Assembly: GCA_013139225.1 (NCBI GenBank)
Contig: WTBG01000214.1
Location: forward strand, 1-7,272
Source: Deltaproteobacteria bacterium
Lineage (GTDB): Bacteria > Desulfobacterota > WTBG01
Reading direction: 5' to 3'
Length of the DNA: 7,272 bases
Every line of letters starts with the position of its first letter. Position 1 is the first letter of the stretch. The notes under the pieces were generated by a model. That model did no database searches, had not been told where the DNA came from, and was given only the letters and a program-made list of their open reading frames with translations. Below, piece by piece: positions 1-6,168 of this stretch. The position numbers and the translations under genes were made by a program.

Positions 1-790
1 TAACAATTCTACCCTTTTTCCCACTACTTACAATCTTTACCTGGGTGCCTAACCATTGTATGAGATCGTTTCTAATCTGCTCCAGATGGATTGATCTCTT
101 TGCCGGCCCTTTTTTCTTTTTAACCTGACTCAGCCTTTTTACCAGCCTTTGGGTTTCTCTTACCGACAACCCCTTATGCACTAGGATTCTGTAGGCTTCT
201 CTCTGTTTTTGCAGTTCACTTAAACTCAGAAGGCTTCTGGCGCGTCCCATAGTAATCTCATTTCGAGCAAGTGATTCTTTAACCACATCAGGAAGGTTTA
301 ATAAACGAAGCTGATTGGCTATTGTTGTTCTGTTCTTTCCTAGTGCCTGGGAAAGCTTCTGCTGGGTATAGCCAAATTCTTTCATCAATCTCTTATAAGC
401 AGCAGCTTCCTCGATAGGGTTTAAATCTTCTCTTTGCAAATTCTCAATCAACGAGTATTCTAACTGTTCCAGGTCTGAGGCTTTTTTTACTATTATGGGA
501 ACTCTCTTATGACCTGCAATCTTTGCCGCCCTTAACCTCCGTTCTCCTGCAATTAGCTGATACCCAATTTCCAGCTCTTTTACCAGCAGCGGCTGAATAA
601 CCCCTTTTCCCTTTATGGAATGCGCCAATTCCTCAATTTTTTCCTTGTCAAAAACGGTTCGGGGTTGATAGGGATTTGGTTGAATGTCGTCGATGTTACA
701 ATAAAGATTTCCCTCATCGCCTTTAAAAACACCCTCAGTGTCTGGAATCAAGGCACCTAAACCCTTTCCCAGGGCCTTTCTCTCAGCCAT
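1..790 (-). CDS. parB: ParB/Spo0J chromosome-partitioning protein, 3' end cut by window
   Basis: ParB is a CTP-dependent DNA clamp that loads at parS and spreads on DNA; with ParA it segregates replication origins and helps load SMC. I translated 263 codons from ATG at 790 with no stop before the window edge; about 15-30 residues are probably missing. Visible: the N-terminal ParA-contacting stretch KALGKGLGALIP (residues 5-16); NPYQPR (39-44); the CTP-binding box GERRLRAA (82-89); ENLQREDLNPIEEA (116-129); and a helix-turn-helix at about 142-164 for parS recognition. The end (GTQVKI.. and on) is the start of the dimerisation domain. The start lies inside parA, an 8-nt overlap (ATGGCTGA), with GGGGAG about 10 nt upstream, so the two genes are translationally coupled. 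Oddity: residues 182-185 read GRAR where the family usually has GHAR. Family assignment is very secure. Confidence 0.96.
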   Translation of the reverse strand, partial: MAERKALGKGLGALIPDTEGVFKGDEGNLYCNIDDIQPNPYQPRTVFDKEKIEELAHSIKGKGVIQPLLVKELEIGYQLIAGERRLRAAKIAGHKRVPIIVKKASDLEQLEYSLIENLQREDLNPIEEAAAYKRLMKEFGYTQQKLSQALGKNRTTIANQLRLLNLPDVVKESLARNEITMGRARSLLSLSELQKQREAYRILVHKGLSVRETQRLVKRLSQVKKKKGPAKRSIHLEQIRNDLIQWLGTQVKIVSSGKKGRIV

Positions 791-1559
791 AGCAGTTTTT
801 CTCCCCATTGGTTATAATTTGAGCCAGTTCCAGGTAGCTCCTGGCACCAGCAGATAATTTGTCATAGAAAAAGACTGGTTTACCATAACTTGGACACTCC
901 CCCAACCTGACATTTCTGGGGATAACGGTTCTTAGAACCTTTTCAGGGAAATAATTCTTTATCTCACAGGCAACCTGATGAGAAAGTTTGTTTCGTTTAT
1001 CAAACATGGTTAGCAAGAAACCCTCTATCTTAAGATGGGGATTGAATGCCCTCTTAATTCTTTTGATGGTATTTAAAAGTTGGCTTAACCCTTCCAGTGC
1101 ATAATATTCACATTGAATGGGGATTAGAACAGAGCCGGCAGCATTCAAAGAATTAACTGTTAAAAGCCCCAAAGAAGGTGGACAATCAATAATGATGTAA
1201 TCATAACTTTCAGCAACTTTTGTCAACCTCTCTTTCAACCTTGCCTCTCTTCCAGGAACATTCACTAATTCTATCTCTGCACCAATCAAATCAATACTGG
1301 AAGGGGCTACATAGAGATGAGAGAATGGGGTTTCTCTTATAACCTGGACTAGTTCTTGATCTTCAATGATAACATGATAGATGTTTTCCCCAACACTTTC
1401 TTTATCTACCCCTACCCCACTACTTGCATTTCCCTGGGGGTCAATGTCGATTAATAACGTCTTTTTCTGGCCAAGCGCCAGAGAGGCCGAAAGATTGACG
1501 GCCGTGGTTGTTTTTCCCACGCCACCTTTCTGATTGGCTATACAGATGACCCTACCCAT
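783..1559 (-). CDS. parA: ParA/Soj chromosome-partitioning ATPase
   Basis: ParA is a deviant-Walker ATPase that dimerises on ATP, binds nucleoid DNA non-specifically and is cycled off by ParB, moving the origin region. The 258-residue protein has the usual length for a chromosomal (small, type Ib-like) ParA without an N-terminal DNA-binding domain. Visible motifs: deviant Walker A KGGVGKTT (residues 11-18, signature K11 and K16), switch region LLIDIDPQGNAS (35-46, D38/D40), Walker B IIIDCPPS (122-129, D125), and the basic RNVRLGECPSYGKP stretch (215-228) typical of the Soj DNA-binding and C-terminal region. The ATG at 1559 has GAGG 4 nt upstream and places the Walker A lysine at the normal distance. 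It is co-transcribed with parB and overlaps it by 8 nt. A parS site lies about 320 bp upstream, so ParB-parS may affect its expression (inference). Confidence 0.97.
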   Translation of the reverse strand: MGRVICIANQKGGVGKTTTAVNLSASLALGQKKTLLIDIDPQGNASSGVGVDKESVGENIYHVIIEDQELVQVIRETPFSHLYVAPSSIDLIGAEIELVNVPGREARLKERLTKVAESYDYIIIDCPPSLGLLTVNSLNAAGSVLIPIQCEYYALEGLSQLLNTIKRIKRAFNPHLKIEGFLLTMFDKRNKLSHQVACEIKNYFPEKVLRTVIPRNVRLGECPSYGKPVFFYDKLSAGARSYLELAQIITNGEKNCYG

Positions 1560-1870
1560 CTATCCTCTTTAAGAACCTCTTCTTCCAGATGATTCTGTGA
1601 GTATGCACAAGTCGGTTTAGATTTGAGATCTTGGATTTTAATTCCGCAACCCCTGGCCCAGACTTGGTTTGTCCGTTGCCTGAGCATCCCACCGAGGAGT
1701 CGCACCAGGGCGGGCTGCAATCCGCATTTGTTTGTTTCCGCAATCCGAAATCAGAAACCCGCAATCTTTTAATCCAGTTCCAACGCCTTGTCCGCCTGGG
1801 GCCTGCTATGTTCAATACTTCAACCAAACCTGATAGAACATAACACAACTGCAACTGATTTTAAAGATAA
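1560..1870. other. Gene-free spacer with degenerate GATTTCGG/GATTGCGG repeats
   Basis: No convincing gene lies between rsmG/parS and parA. The minus-strand text contains imperfect repeats of a short unit (GATTGCGG at about 1760, GATTTCGG and GATTGCGG at about 1743-1756, GCGGATTGCAG at about 1720, GTTGCGGAATTAAAATCC at about 1635). Its base composition is richer in G+C than that of its neighbours. Three short ORFs cross it on both strands, none with family-like sequence or a ribosome binding site. parA transcripts from a promoter near rsmG would carry this as a leader of about 300 nt. I see no strong -35/-10 pair just before parA, so parA may depend on a weak promoter here or on read-through from rsmG. 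Confidence 0.45.
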
Positions 1871-1898
1871 AAATTAAAAATGTTTCACGTGAAACATT
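1869..1898 (-). terminator. Terminator-like palindrome plus T-tract after rsmG (contains parS)
   Basis: On the minus strand the 20-bp perfect palindrome at 1879-1898 is followed directly by TTTTTAATTTTT, ending at 1869. A hairpin plus U-rich tail just past the rsmG stop has the form of an intrinsic terminator, though the stem is only moderately GC-rich. The site would therefore serve both as parS in DNA and as an RNA 3' end signal. That double role is inference from layout. Confidence 0.45.
1881..1896. promoter_or_regulatory. parS: parS centromere site (ParB binding)
   Basis: The 16-bp palindrome TGTTTCACGTGAAACA matches the canonical bacterial chromosomal parS consensus exactly. It sits one base past the rsmG stop codon and upstream of parA-parB, the place where parS sites commonly cluster. 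This is the nucleation site for ParB loading and spreading. It is the only full parS match I found in the window. Confidence 0.96.
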
Positions 1899-2557
1899 CA
1901 CATTTTCTTCATAAAAATCAAATATCTTCTTCCTCCACCAAATGGTAATGTCAACCCTTCAACTCTGCTTACTTCGAGAGGCAAACCCTTTAATACGTCC
2001 TGGCTGTCTTTTAACTCCTCTCTCGCATGTTTTCCCTTCATAGCTATAAGACAGCCCCCTTTTTTCACAAAGGGCATTCCAAGCATTAAAAACTTCTCTA
2101 ATCTGGAAAACGCCCTGGAGGTGACGATGTCAAAGCTAAGATGTGAACCGTTTTCAGTTGTTAAGCTCTCTGCCCGGTCTTGAAGAGAATCTATACAAGT
2201 AAGCCCCAGTTTCCTAACAAGATGCCGCTGGAAATTAACCTTCTTTCTTTTAGCTTCAATCAGGGTAACTTTAAGTGAAGGCTTGGCAATCTTTACAGGT
2301 ATCCCAGGGAACCCTGCTCCTGAGCCTAAATCAAGAAGAGAGGCTTTAGAAGGAAGATACGGCACCAGCGATAGCGAATCTATAAAATGCTTGCTTATGA
2401 TTGCAGTATCTTTTTTAAGGGATGTAAGGTTGACTTTCTGGTTCCACTCCTTAAGCTCCTTTAAGTAAACCAGAAACATCTGCATCATTTTATGATTGAG
2501 GGAAACACCGAGTTCACTGGCACCTTCTTTTAAGATGATTTCCAGATCTTTTAGCAA
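1898..2557 (-). CDS. rsmG: 16S rRNA (guanine-527-N7) methyltransferase RsmG (GidB)
   Basis: RsmG uses S-adenosylmethionine to make m7G at position 527 of 16S rRNA in the small ribosomal subunit; its loss often gives low-level streptomycin resistance. The 219-residue length fits the family. Visible: KEWNQKVNLTSL (36-47), HFIDSLSL (57-64), the SAM-binding loop LLDLGSGAGFPGIPVKI (74-90), acidic strand end TLIEAKRKKVNF (98-109), SRAF (147-150), and the C-terminal KGKHAREEL (174-182). The start is TTG at 2557: no ATG or GTG exists in this frame before the stop at 2626-2624, the next ATG lies well inside the N-terminal region, and GAGG sits 8 nt upstream of the TTG. The gene is followed by parS, parA and parB, the conserved gidB-soj-spo0J order. 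The usual partner mnmG (gidA) is not upstream; a repeat element and a lipoprotein gene are there instead. Confidence 0.95.
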   Translation of the reverse strand: MLKDLEIILKEGASELGVSLNHKMMQMFLVYLKELKEWNQKVNLTSLKKDTAIISKHFIDSLSLVPYLPSKASLLDLGSGAGFPGIPVKIAKPSLKVTLIEAKRKKVNFQRHLVRKLGLTCIDSLQDRAESLTTENGSHLSFDIVTSRAFSRLEKFLMLGMPFVKKGGCLIAMKGKHAREELKDSQDVLKGLPLEVSRVEGLTLPFGGGRRYLIFMKKM

Positions 2558-2899
2558 AAAAGGGGCCTCATGCGGGGGAATTTTAGGTTCTTTCGTAAAA
2601 AAGTTGAAATGTTGGGAATTAAGTTACTCAAATGTACGATAGGGGATGTGCAATTGAAAATCATTTTTCTTAAAACTCCTATCACACATCTCAAATGAGA
2701 CTGTCGAAAAAGTCCAAATTTGCATTTTTGTTAATTTTAAGGATAGTCAAATCAAGTAGTTACAAAGCCCAAAATGAGGGTTTTAAGGTTTTTCGACAGT
2801 CTCAATCGTAATGTACAAATTTCGATACCCGGATTTTAAGCCCATTAAATGCATTACCCCCGTTGTTTTTAGCAAAAGATATGGGGCAAGATCAGTATT
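2558..2899. other. Spacer between lipoprotein gene and rsmG
   Basis: A stretch of about 340 bp, AT-rich, with no credible ORF. It contains the inverted-repeat element at 2697-2803. The rsmG promoter should lie in 2570-2700 on the minus strand, but I see no clear -35/-10 pair there. No convincing terminator follows the lipoprotein gene, unless the stem formed by the repeat element acts as one. Confidence 0.5.
2697..2803. repeat. 107-bp inverted-repeat element (MITE-like)
   Basis: The ends are a perfect inverted repeat: GAGACTGTCGAAAAA at 2697-2711 and its reverse complement at 2789-2803. The symmetry extends one more base to T/A at 2696 and 2804. The flanks show AAT on both sides (2694-2696 and 2804-2806), compatible with a 3-bp target duplication. 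The roughly 77-bp interior is AT-rich and carries no ORF. Size, perfect ends and lack of coding capacity fit a miniature inverted-repeat transposable element, or a large stem-loop in RNA. The parent transposase is not visible, and one copy in the window cannot prove mobility. Confidence 0.6.
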
Positions 2900-3352
2900 T
2901 TACTCAAGCCTTGTACTTAGCATTTTTAAGATTTTGTTTGCATCTGCTATCTCTTCTTGAGAAATTTTCCAACCTGTTTTGACTTCACCTTTCTTGTTCT
3001 TGAATTTTCCACTTACTTCTGCCGGCTCTTCCACCCTATCATAAATTTTGACCAACGTTTTATTGTCTCTTCTGTCGAGCAAAACCCTTACATACCATCT
3101 CAAGGTACCGCGTAATCTGAGAACGGAAATCCAATCCGTTTGAATAATTCCTTTTTCTTTGTCTTTCTTTCTTATAGGATACATTAACTCTTCAAACATT
3201 ATATGTAGCAGTGTGTCCCACACCTCGTCATACTCTTCGTTAAAAATTTTTGCTACATAGTAAATGTTTTCTTCCTCAACATTCTGGGGGGCACACCCAA
3301 ATTGTAAAAGTAGTAGTAACAACCATATTTTTAAAACAATTGGTGGTTTCAT
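2900..3352 (-). CDS. Small lipoprotein, BamC-like helix-grip domain (hypothetical)
   Basis: This encodes about 150 residues from the ATG at 3352: a short basic N-terminus (MKPP), a leucine-rich hydrophobic helix and the lipobox LQFGC, so Cys20 would be lipidated after signal peptidase II cleavage. The residue after Cys is Ala rather than Asp, which suits outer-membrane sorting. The mature part starts with FNEEYDEVWDTLLHIM, then a DKEKGIIQTDWI block, alternating strands ending in TLVKIYDRVEEP, and a C-terminal helix. That pattern (helix, Dk-x-G-x-I-x-T-x-W, strands) resembles BamC/NlpB-type helix-grip lipoproteins. This is inference from pattern, and no catalytic residues are expected. I prefer the ATG at 3352 to the one at 3376 because AAGGGG lies 9 nt upstream of it and the upstream ATG has no ribosome binding site. 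The gene is apparently monocistronic. Confidence 0.8.
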   Translation of the reverse strand: MKPPIVLKIWLLLLLLQFGCAPQNVEEENIYYVAKIFNEEYDEVWDTLLHIMFEELMYPIRKKDKEKGIIQTDWISVLRLRGTLRWYVRVLLDRRDNKTLVKIYDRVEEPAEVSGKFKNKKGEVKTGWKISQEEIADANKILKMLSTRLE

Positions 3353-3494
3353 TTTCACTGACCCCTTACACCACATAATTACTGTAACTATTTATGTTTT
3401 CCCTGTTTTCTCTCCGAGCGCGCTTGGGTTGCAGAGACAATTAATCTTACCCGTGTGTATTGTTGCCTATGCAGATAATCACTTTGTTTTTTGT

Positions 3495-3522
3495 ATTTTA
3501 AATAATTACAACAACTTGTCAA
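3495..3522 (-). promoter_or_regulatory. Sigma70-type promoter for the lipoprotein gene
   Basis: On the minus strand a consensus -35 TTGACA (3522-3517) is separated by 16 nt from -10 TAAAAT (3500-3495). Transcription would begin near 3488 and give a leader of about 135 nt before the lipoprotein ATG at 3352. This is sequence match only. Confidence 0.5.
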
Positions 3523-3756
3523 GTGGAAAAGGGGTAGGGAACTACTTTTTCTCTCCATCTTCAACTCCTATTTTCAAAAGATTTTTTGCTGATAAAGTGA
3601 TCCCAAACCATTATAAAAAGCTTGCTAAATTAATGTATTACTTCTTCATTGTCAATTAGTTAGTGTGTTTTATTCTCATTCATAACCATGCGAGAAGTGC
3701 CGCTTTAGACAGTGGCTTAAATAAAACCCTGTGATAAGATTTCAACAATTTATCCC

Positions 3757-3785
3757 TTGAAAAACAATGAATAATTATGTATAAG
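3757..3785 (+). promoter_or_regulatory. Candidate sigma70-type promoter for the radical SAM gene
   Basis: TTGAAA (3757-3762), a 17-nt spacer and TATAAG (3780-3785) on the plus strand make a reasonable promoter. The start would be near 3792, giving a leader of about 185 nt before the radical SAM ATG, with the 14-codon ORF at 3834 inside it. AT-rich surroundings make chance matches likely. Confidence 0.35.
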
Positions 3786-3833
3786 GAGGCCCAACGAAAT
3801 TGATATGAGAAGCTATTTATTCTGAGGGGTGTA

Positions 3834-3878
3834 ATGTGTTGGCTTTGGGTTTGTGAGTGTAAGTATAATGGCTGCTAA
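3834..3878 (+). CDS. Possible 14-residue cysteine-rich peptide in radical SAM leader
   Basis: ATG at 3834 follows GAGGGG (3824-3829) by 4 nt and opens a 14-codon frame, MCWLWVCECKYNGC, then TAA. The four cysteines are symmetrically spaced (C-x4-C-x-C-x4-C) and two tryptophans precede the second cysteine. It lies about 100 bp before the radical SAM gene, on the same strand, downstream of a candidate promoter. It could be a leader peptide or a short peptide substrate, but the T/G-rich context readily yields Cys and Trp codons by chance. No family is recognised. Confidence 0.2.
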   Translation: MCWLWVCECKYNGC

Positions 3879-3975
3879 AGTTGCAGGCAATCTATACGAC
3901 CAGCTTTTTTGTTTTCACAAATGAACATGAGCCAAGAGCAGACTTGACCCCTTCTGACTCATCTTTTTTATTTCT

Positions 3976-5694
3976 ATGACATTATTTACACCTGATTTAA
4001 TTCTCCTGCATGCTCCAAGCGTATATGACTTTCGCGAAAAAACCATTCTCTATGGCCCCATCAGTGACGTGATCCCCTCCACTCCTGTTTTTGAGATGTA
4101 TCCAATAGGTTTTTCATCACTATCAGAATATTTGTCTCAGCATGGTTTGCGCGTAAGAATCATTAATCTCGCATACCGTATGCTCAAAGACAAAAACTAT
4201 AGTGTGGAAAAAACCATCGAAAAATTAAAGTGTAAGGCATTTGGCATTGACCTCCACTGGTTGCCCCATGCTCATGGCAGCTTGGAAGTAGCCAAACTAT
4301 GCAAGAGATATCATCCTGACATTCCTGTGATTTTCGGTGGTTATAGCGCAAGCTATTTCCACCAGGAACTGATTGGCTATCCACAAGTTGATTATGTTAT
4401 AAGGGGTGATTCTGCAGAAGAAACTCTATTAACATTAATGAAAGATTTGGATCAAGAGGGAAAGAATCTATCCGACATTCCAAACCTAACCTTCAAGGAT
4501 GAAAAGGGCATTAAAAGCAATCCTTTTTCTCATACCCTCTCTCAGCTTGATGGGTTTTCCAATAACTACCTCCATCTAATTAAATCTGCACTGCTTTACA
4601 GGGATTTGAAGGGGTTTACTGCAATTCACGATTGGTGGAAATACCCTATTACCGCTATTATGACCTGCAGGGGCTGTGTCCACAACTGCGTCTTCTGCGG
4701 AGGATCGAAATACGCAGTAAATATGTATTGCCAAAGAAAAACTCCTGCCTTTAGATCACCTCAACTGGTTGCAAAAGATATACACACTACCAGCAGATAT
4801 ACCAACGGGCCAATATTTGTGGTAGGTGATTTAAGGCAGGGGGGAGAAGAGTATGCGGAGAACCTGCTCAAACACTTGCGTGAATTTAAACCTGCCAATC
4901 AGATAGTTTTAGAGCTTTTTGGCCCTGCCCCCAAAGAGTACTTTGAGATGGTTGCCAACGCCATCCCCAACTTTAATTTTGAGTTCTCACCCGAATCACA
5001 TCTGGAAGAAATCAGGAGATCATCTGGGAAAACATACAGTAATGTCGAACTGGAGGAAACTATCGCTTCTGCACTGGAATGCGGTTGCCAAAAATTTGAT
5101 CTGTTCTTTATGATAGGCCTTCCACACCAGACCCCTGAAAAAGCGCTTGGTACAGTAGATTATTGTGAAGATTTACTTAGAAAGTTTGGGAAGAGGCTAA
5201 ATCCCTTTATCTCACCACTTGCCCCCTTTATTGACCCGGGTAGTCTGGCTTATGAGGAATCAGAGAAATTTGGATACAATGTCCTATACAGAACATTGGA
5301 AGAATACCGACAGGCCTTATTGCAACCAAGCTGGAAGTATACTCTGGGATATGAGACCAGATGGATGACCAGGGATGAAATCGTAGACACCACCTACCAA
5401 GCAGCACTGCGTCTTAATCAGGTTAAGGCTCGGTTTGGCTTGATAAATTCGCGTACAGCCAGGCAAGTAGATGAGAGAATCAAAGAAGCAATTGAAATGA
5501 TGAAGCAGATTGATGAGATTTTGAAAGAAAAAGAGATAAGCAAGAGGGAAAAACGGCTCAAATCCTTAAAACCAAAAATTGATCAGCTAAGTATTTCAAC
5601 CGTTTGCGAAAAAGAAGAAATAAAATGGCCTGCAGGAAAAAGACGTTTCAACTATTTTAACATTTTTAAGGATATGATTTTTAGAAAGTTTTAA
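3976..5694 (+). CDS. B12-binding domain / radical SAM protein, Ta0216-like
   Basis: This 572-residue protein has an N-terminal cobalamin-binding Rossmann-type domain (about 40-155): YPIGFSSLSEYLSQHG (42-57), IDLHWLPHAHG (91-101) in the DxHxxG position, VIFGGYSASYFHQEL (118-132) and DYVIRGDSAEETL (139-151). A radical SAM barrel follows, with CRGCVHNCVFCGGS (231-244). The iron-sulfur motif CX3CX2C is C234, C238, C241; C231 is an extra cysteine. FEFSPESH (335-342) and FMIGLPHQTPE (378-388) are typical barrel strands. The last 80 residues are lysine- and glutamate-rich and helical. The whole resembles the Ta0216-type B12/radical SAM family, whose substrate I do not know to be established; class-B-like methyl transfer or another radical reaction is inference. 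The expected Gly of DxHxxG is replaced by Pro (H94-W-L-P). No Shine-Dalgarno precedes the ATG; an in-frame TGA 24 nt upstream limits the start. It stands alone on this strand. Confidence 0.9.
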   Translation: MTLFTPDLILLHAPSVYDFREKTILYGPISDVIPSTPVFEMYPIGFSSLSEYLSQHGLRVRIINLAYRMLKDKNYSVEKTIEKLKCKAFGIDLHWLPHAHGSLEVAKLCKRYHPDIPVIFGGYSASYFHQELIGYPQVDYVIRGDSAEETLLTLMKDLDQEGKNLSDIPNLTFKDEKGIKSNPFSHTLSQLDGFSNNYLHLIKSALLYRDLKGFTAIHDWWKYPITAIMTCRGCVHNCVFCGGSKYAVNMYCQRKTPAFRSPQLVAKDIHTTSRYTNGPIFVVGDLRQGGEEYAENLLKHLREFKPANQIVLELFGPAPKEYFEMVANAIPNFNFEFSPESHLEEIRRSSGKTYSNVELEETIASALECGCQKFDLFFMIGLPHQTPEKALGTVDYCEDLLRKFGKRLNPFISPLAPFIDPGSLAYEESEKFGYNVLYRTLEEYRQALLQPSWKYTLGYETRWMTRDEIVDTTYQAALRLNQVKARFGLINSRTARQVDERIKEAIEMMKQIDEILKEKEISKREKRLKSLKPKIDQLSISTVCEKEEIKWPAGKRRFNYFNIFKDMIFRKF

Positions 5695-6168
5695 CGGATG
5701 GCACCGTTGGTTTCTTGCAGAGTTTTTGTTTTAACCCAGATTTTGCAGTAGGTATCGTAGCGAGGTGCAGAAAACCGTAGCGAAACGTGCAGTTGGAGCG
5801 ATTTTGCGACGAAGGCATATCCATAGATATGTTTAGGATCAAAATCGTGTCGCAAATCACTACACGTGCAACTGGTAGTTTTGTTTCATCCCGAGGGTGA
5901 AATAAGAGAGGCACGCACGTGCCGATAGTTTCCCTTTGCGACCCCGTGAGTAGCACGGGGGTTTCAAAGCAATAAACAAGCGTTGCAGCAAGGATTTGCA
6001 AGCCGCAGTAGATGGCTACTGCAAATTCTGGGTTAAGGGTTGATCAGTTATTGTAAAAAGAGTTTTTCCTGTCGTCTCATCGTAGATAGATACATGATGA
6101 AAATAATATTTTAATTTTCCCCTTGTATCTTCTGGGTATGGAGGAACGAGTTGAAACTCCACTCGCAT
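5681..6168 (-). pseudogene. Small unknown gene interrupted by a TTAA-flanked element
   Basis: The 5' part runs from ATG 6168 (or GTG 6162, which has AAGG 6 nt upstream) and reads MRVEFQLVPPYPEDTRGKLK, then a YYFHHVSIYDE stretch and TGKTLFTITDQPL; this looks like real protein. At 6036-6033 (TTAA) the frame enters the repeat element and stops at TAG 6018-6016 after five foreign codons. Across the element, from TTAA 5734-5731, the sequence continues LKQKLCKKPTVPSVKTF and TAA at 5683-5681. Removing the element plus one TTAA joins both halves in frame into a 61-residue protein. Its end would overlap the convergent radical SAM 3' end by 14 nt. Function is unknown; no motif recognised. Alternatively the 50-residue truncated product is itself used. 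Confidence 0.6.
5731..6036. mobile_element. TTAA-flanked hairpin-rich MITE-like element (298 bp plus target sites)
   Basis: Terminal inverted repeats are CCCAGATTTTGCAGTA at 5735-5750 and TACTGCAAATTCTGGG at 6017-6032 (15 of 16 match), each bounded outside by TTAA (5731-5734 and 6033-6036). The interior is packed with hairpins: 5816-5831 (CATATC/GATATG), a larger imperfect stem joining GATTTTGCGAC (5800-5810) to GTCGCAAATC (5849-5858), 5884-5902 (TTTCA-CCC/GGG-TGAAA), 5910-5923 (GGCACG/CGTGCC), 5942-5960 (CCCCGTG/CACGGGG) and 6005-6022 (GCAGTAG/CTACTGC). Short GTAGCGA..GCAG direct repeats lie at 5757-5791. It encodes no transposase, so it is non-autonomous. TTAA duplication recalls piggyBac-type and IS701-type (YTAR) target choice from general knowledge; the parent element is unknown. 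Confidence 0.72.

Larger units (their letters stand above)
3353..3975. other. Divergent intergenic region (lipoprotein / radical SAM)
   Basis: About 620 bp separate the divergent lipoprotein and radical SAM genes. The AT-rich sequence contains one candidate promoter for each side and a few tiny ORFs (one listed separately). An open frame on the plus strand running from inside the lipoprotein gene to 3659 has low-complexity content and no ribosome binding site, so I do not call it. I see no tRNA, riboswitch or repeat here. No cobalamin-riboswitch-like structure is evident before the B12-binding gene, judged by eye only. Confidence 0.5.

Noticed and set aside
171..179. TTATGCACT as a DnaA box
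   Set aside because: Single imperfect match inside parB coding sequence; no cluster or AT-rich unwinding region, so no oriC call.
1552..1854. Short ORFs on both strands between rsmG and parA
   Set aside because: Overlapping frames in repeat-like sequence, no ribosome binding sites and no recognisable motifs.
3264..3659. 131-codon plus-strand ORF
   Set aside because: Starts antisense to the lipoprotein signal region, lacks a ribosome binding site and has low-complexity, AT-driven content. The lipoprotein frame has a clear lipobox instead.
3782..3823. AAGGAGG followed by a 6-codon ORF
   Set aside because: The spacing to ATG is 15 nt and the frame is only six codons; the AAGGAGG also overlaps the proposed -10 element.
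5693..5708. AACGG/CCGTT hairpin right after the radical SAM stop as a terminator
   Set aside because: Only five base pairs and no T-tract directly after it, so it is weak as an intrinsic terminator.
5681..6001. 106-codon minus-strand ORF through the repeat element
   Set aside because: Most of it lies inside the hairpin-rich element, has no ribosome binding site seen and no family-like sequence; only its last 17 or so codons belong to the interrupted small gene.
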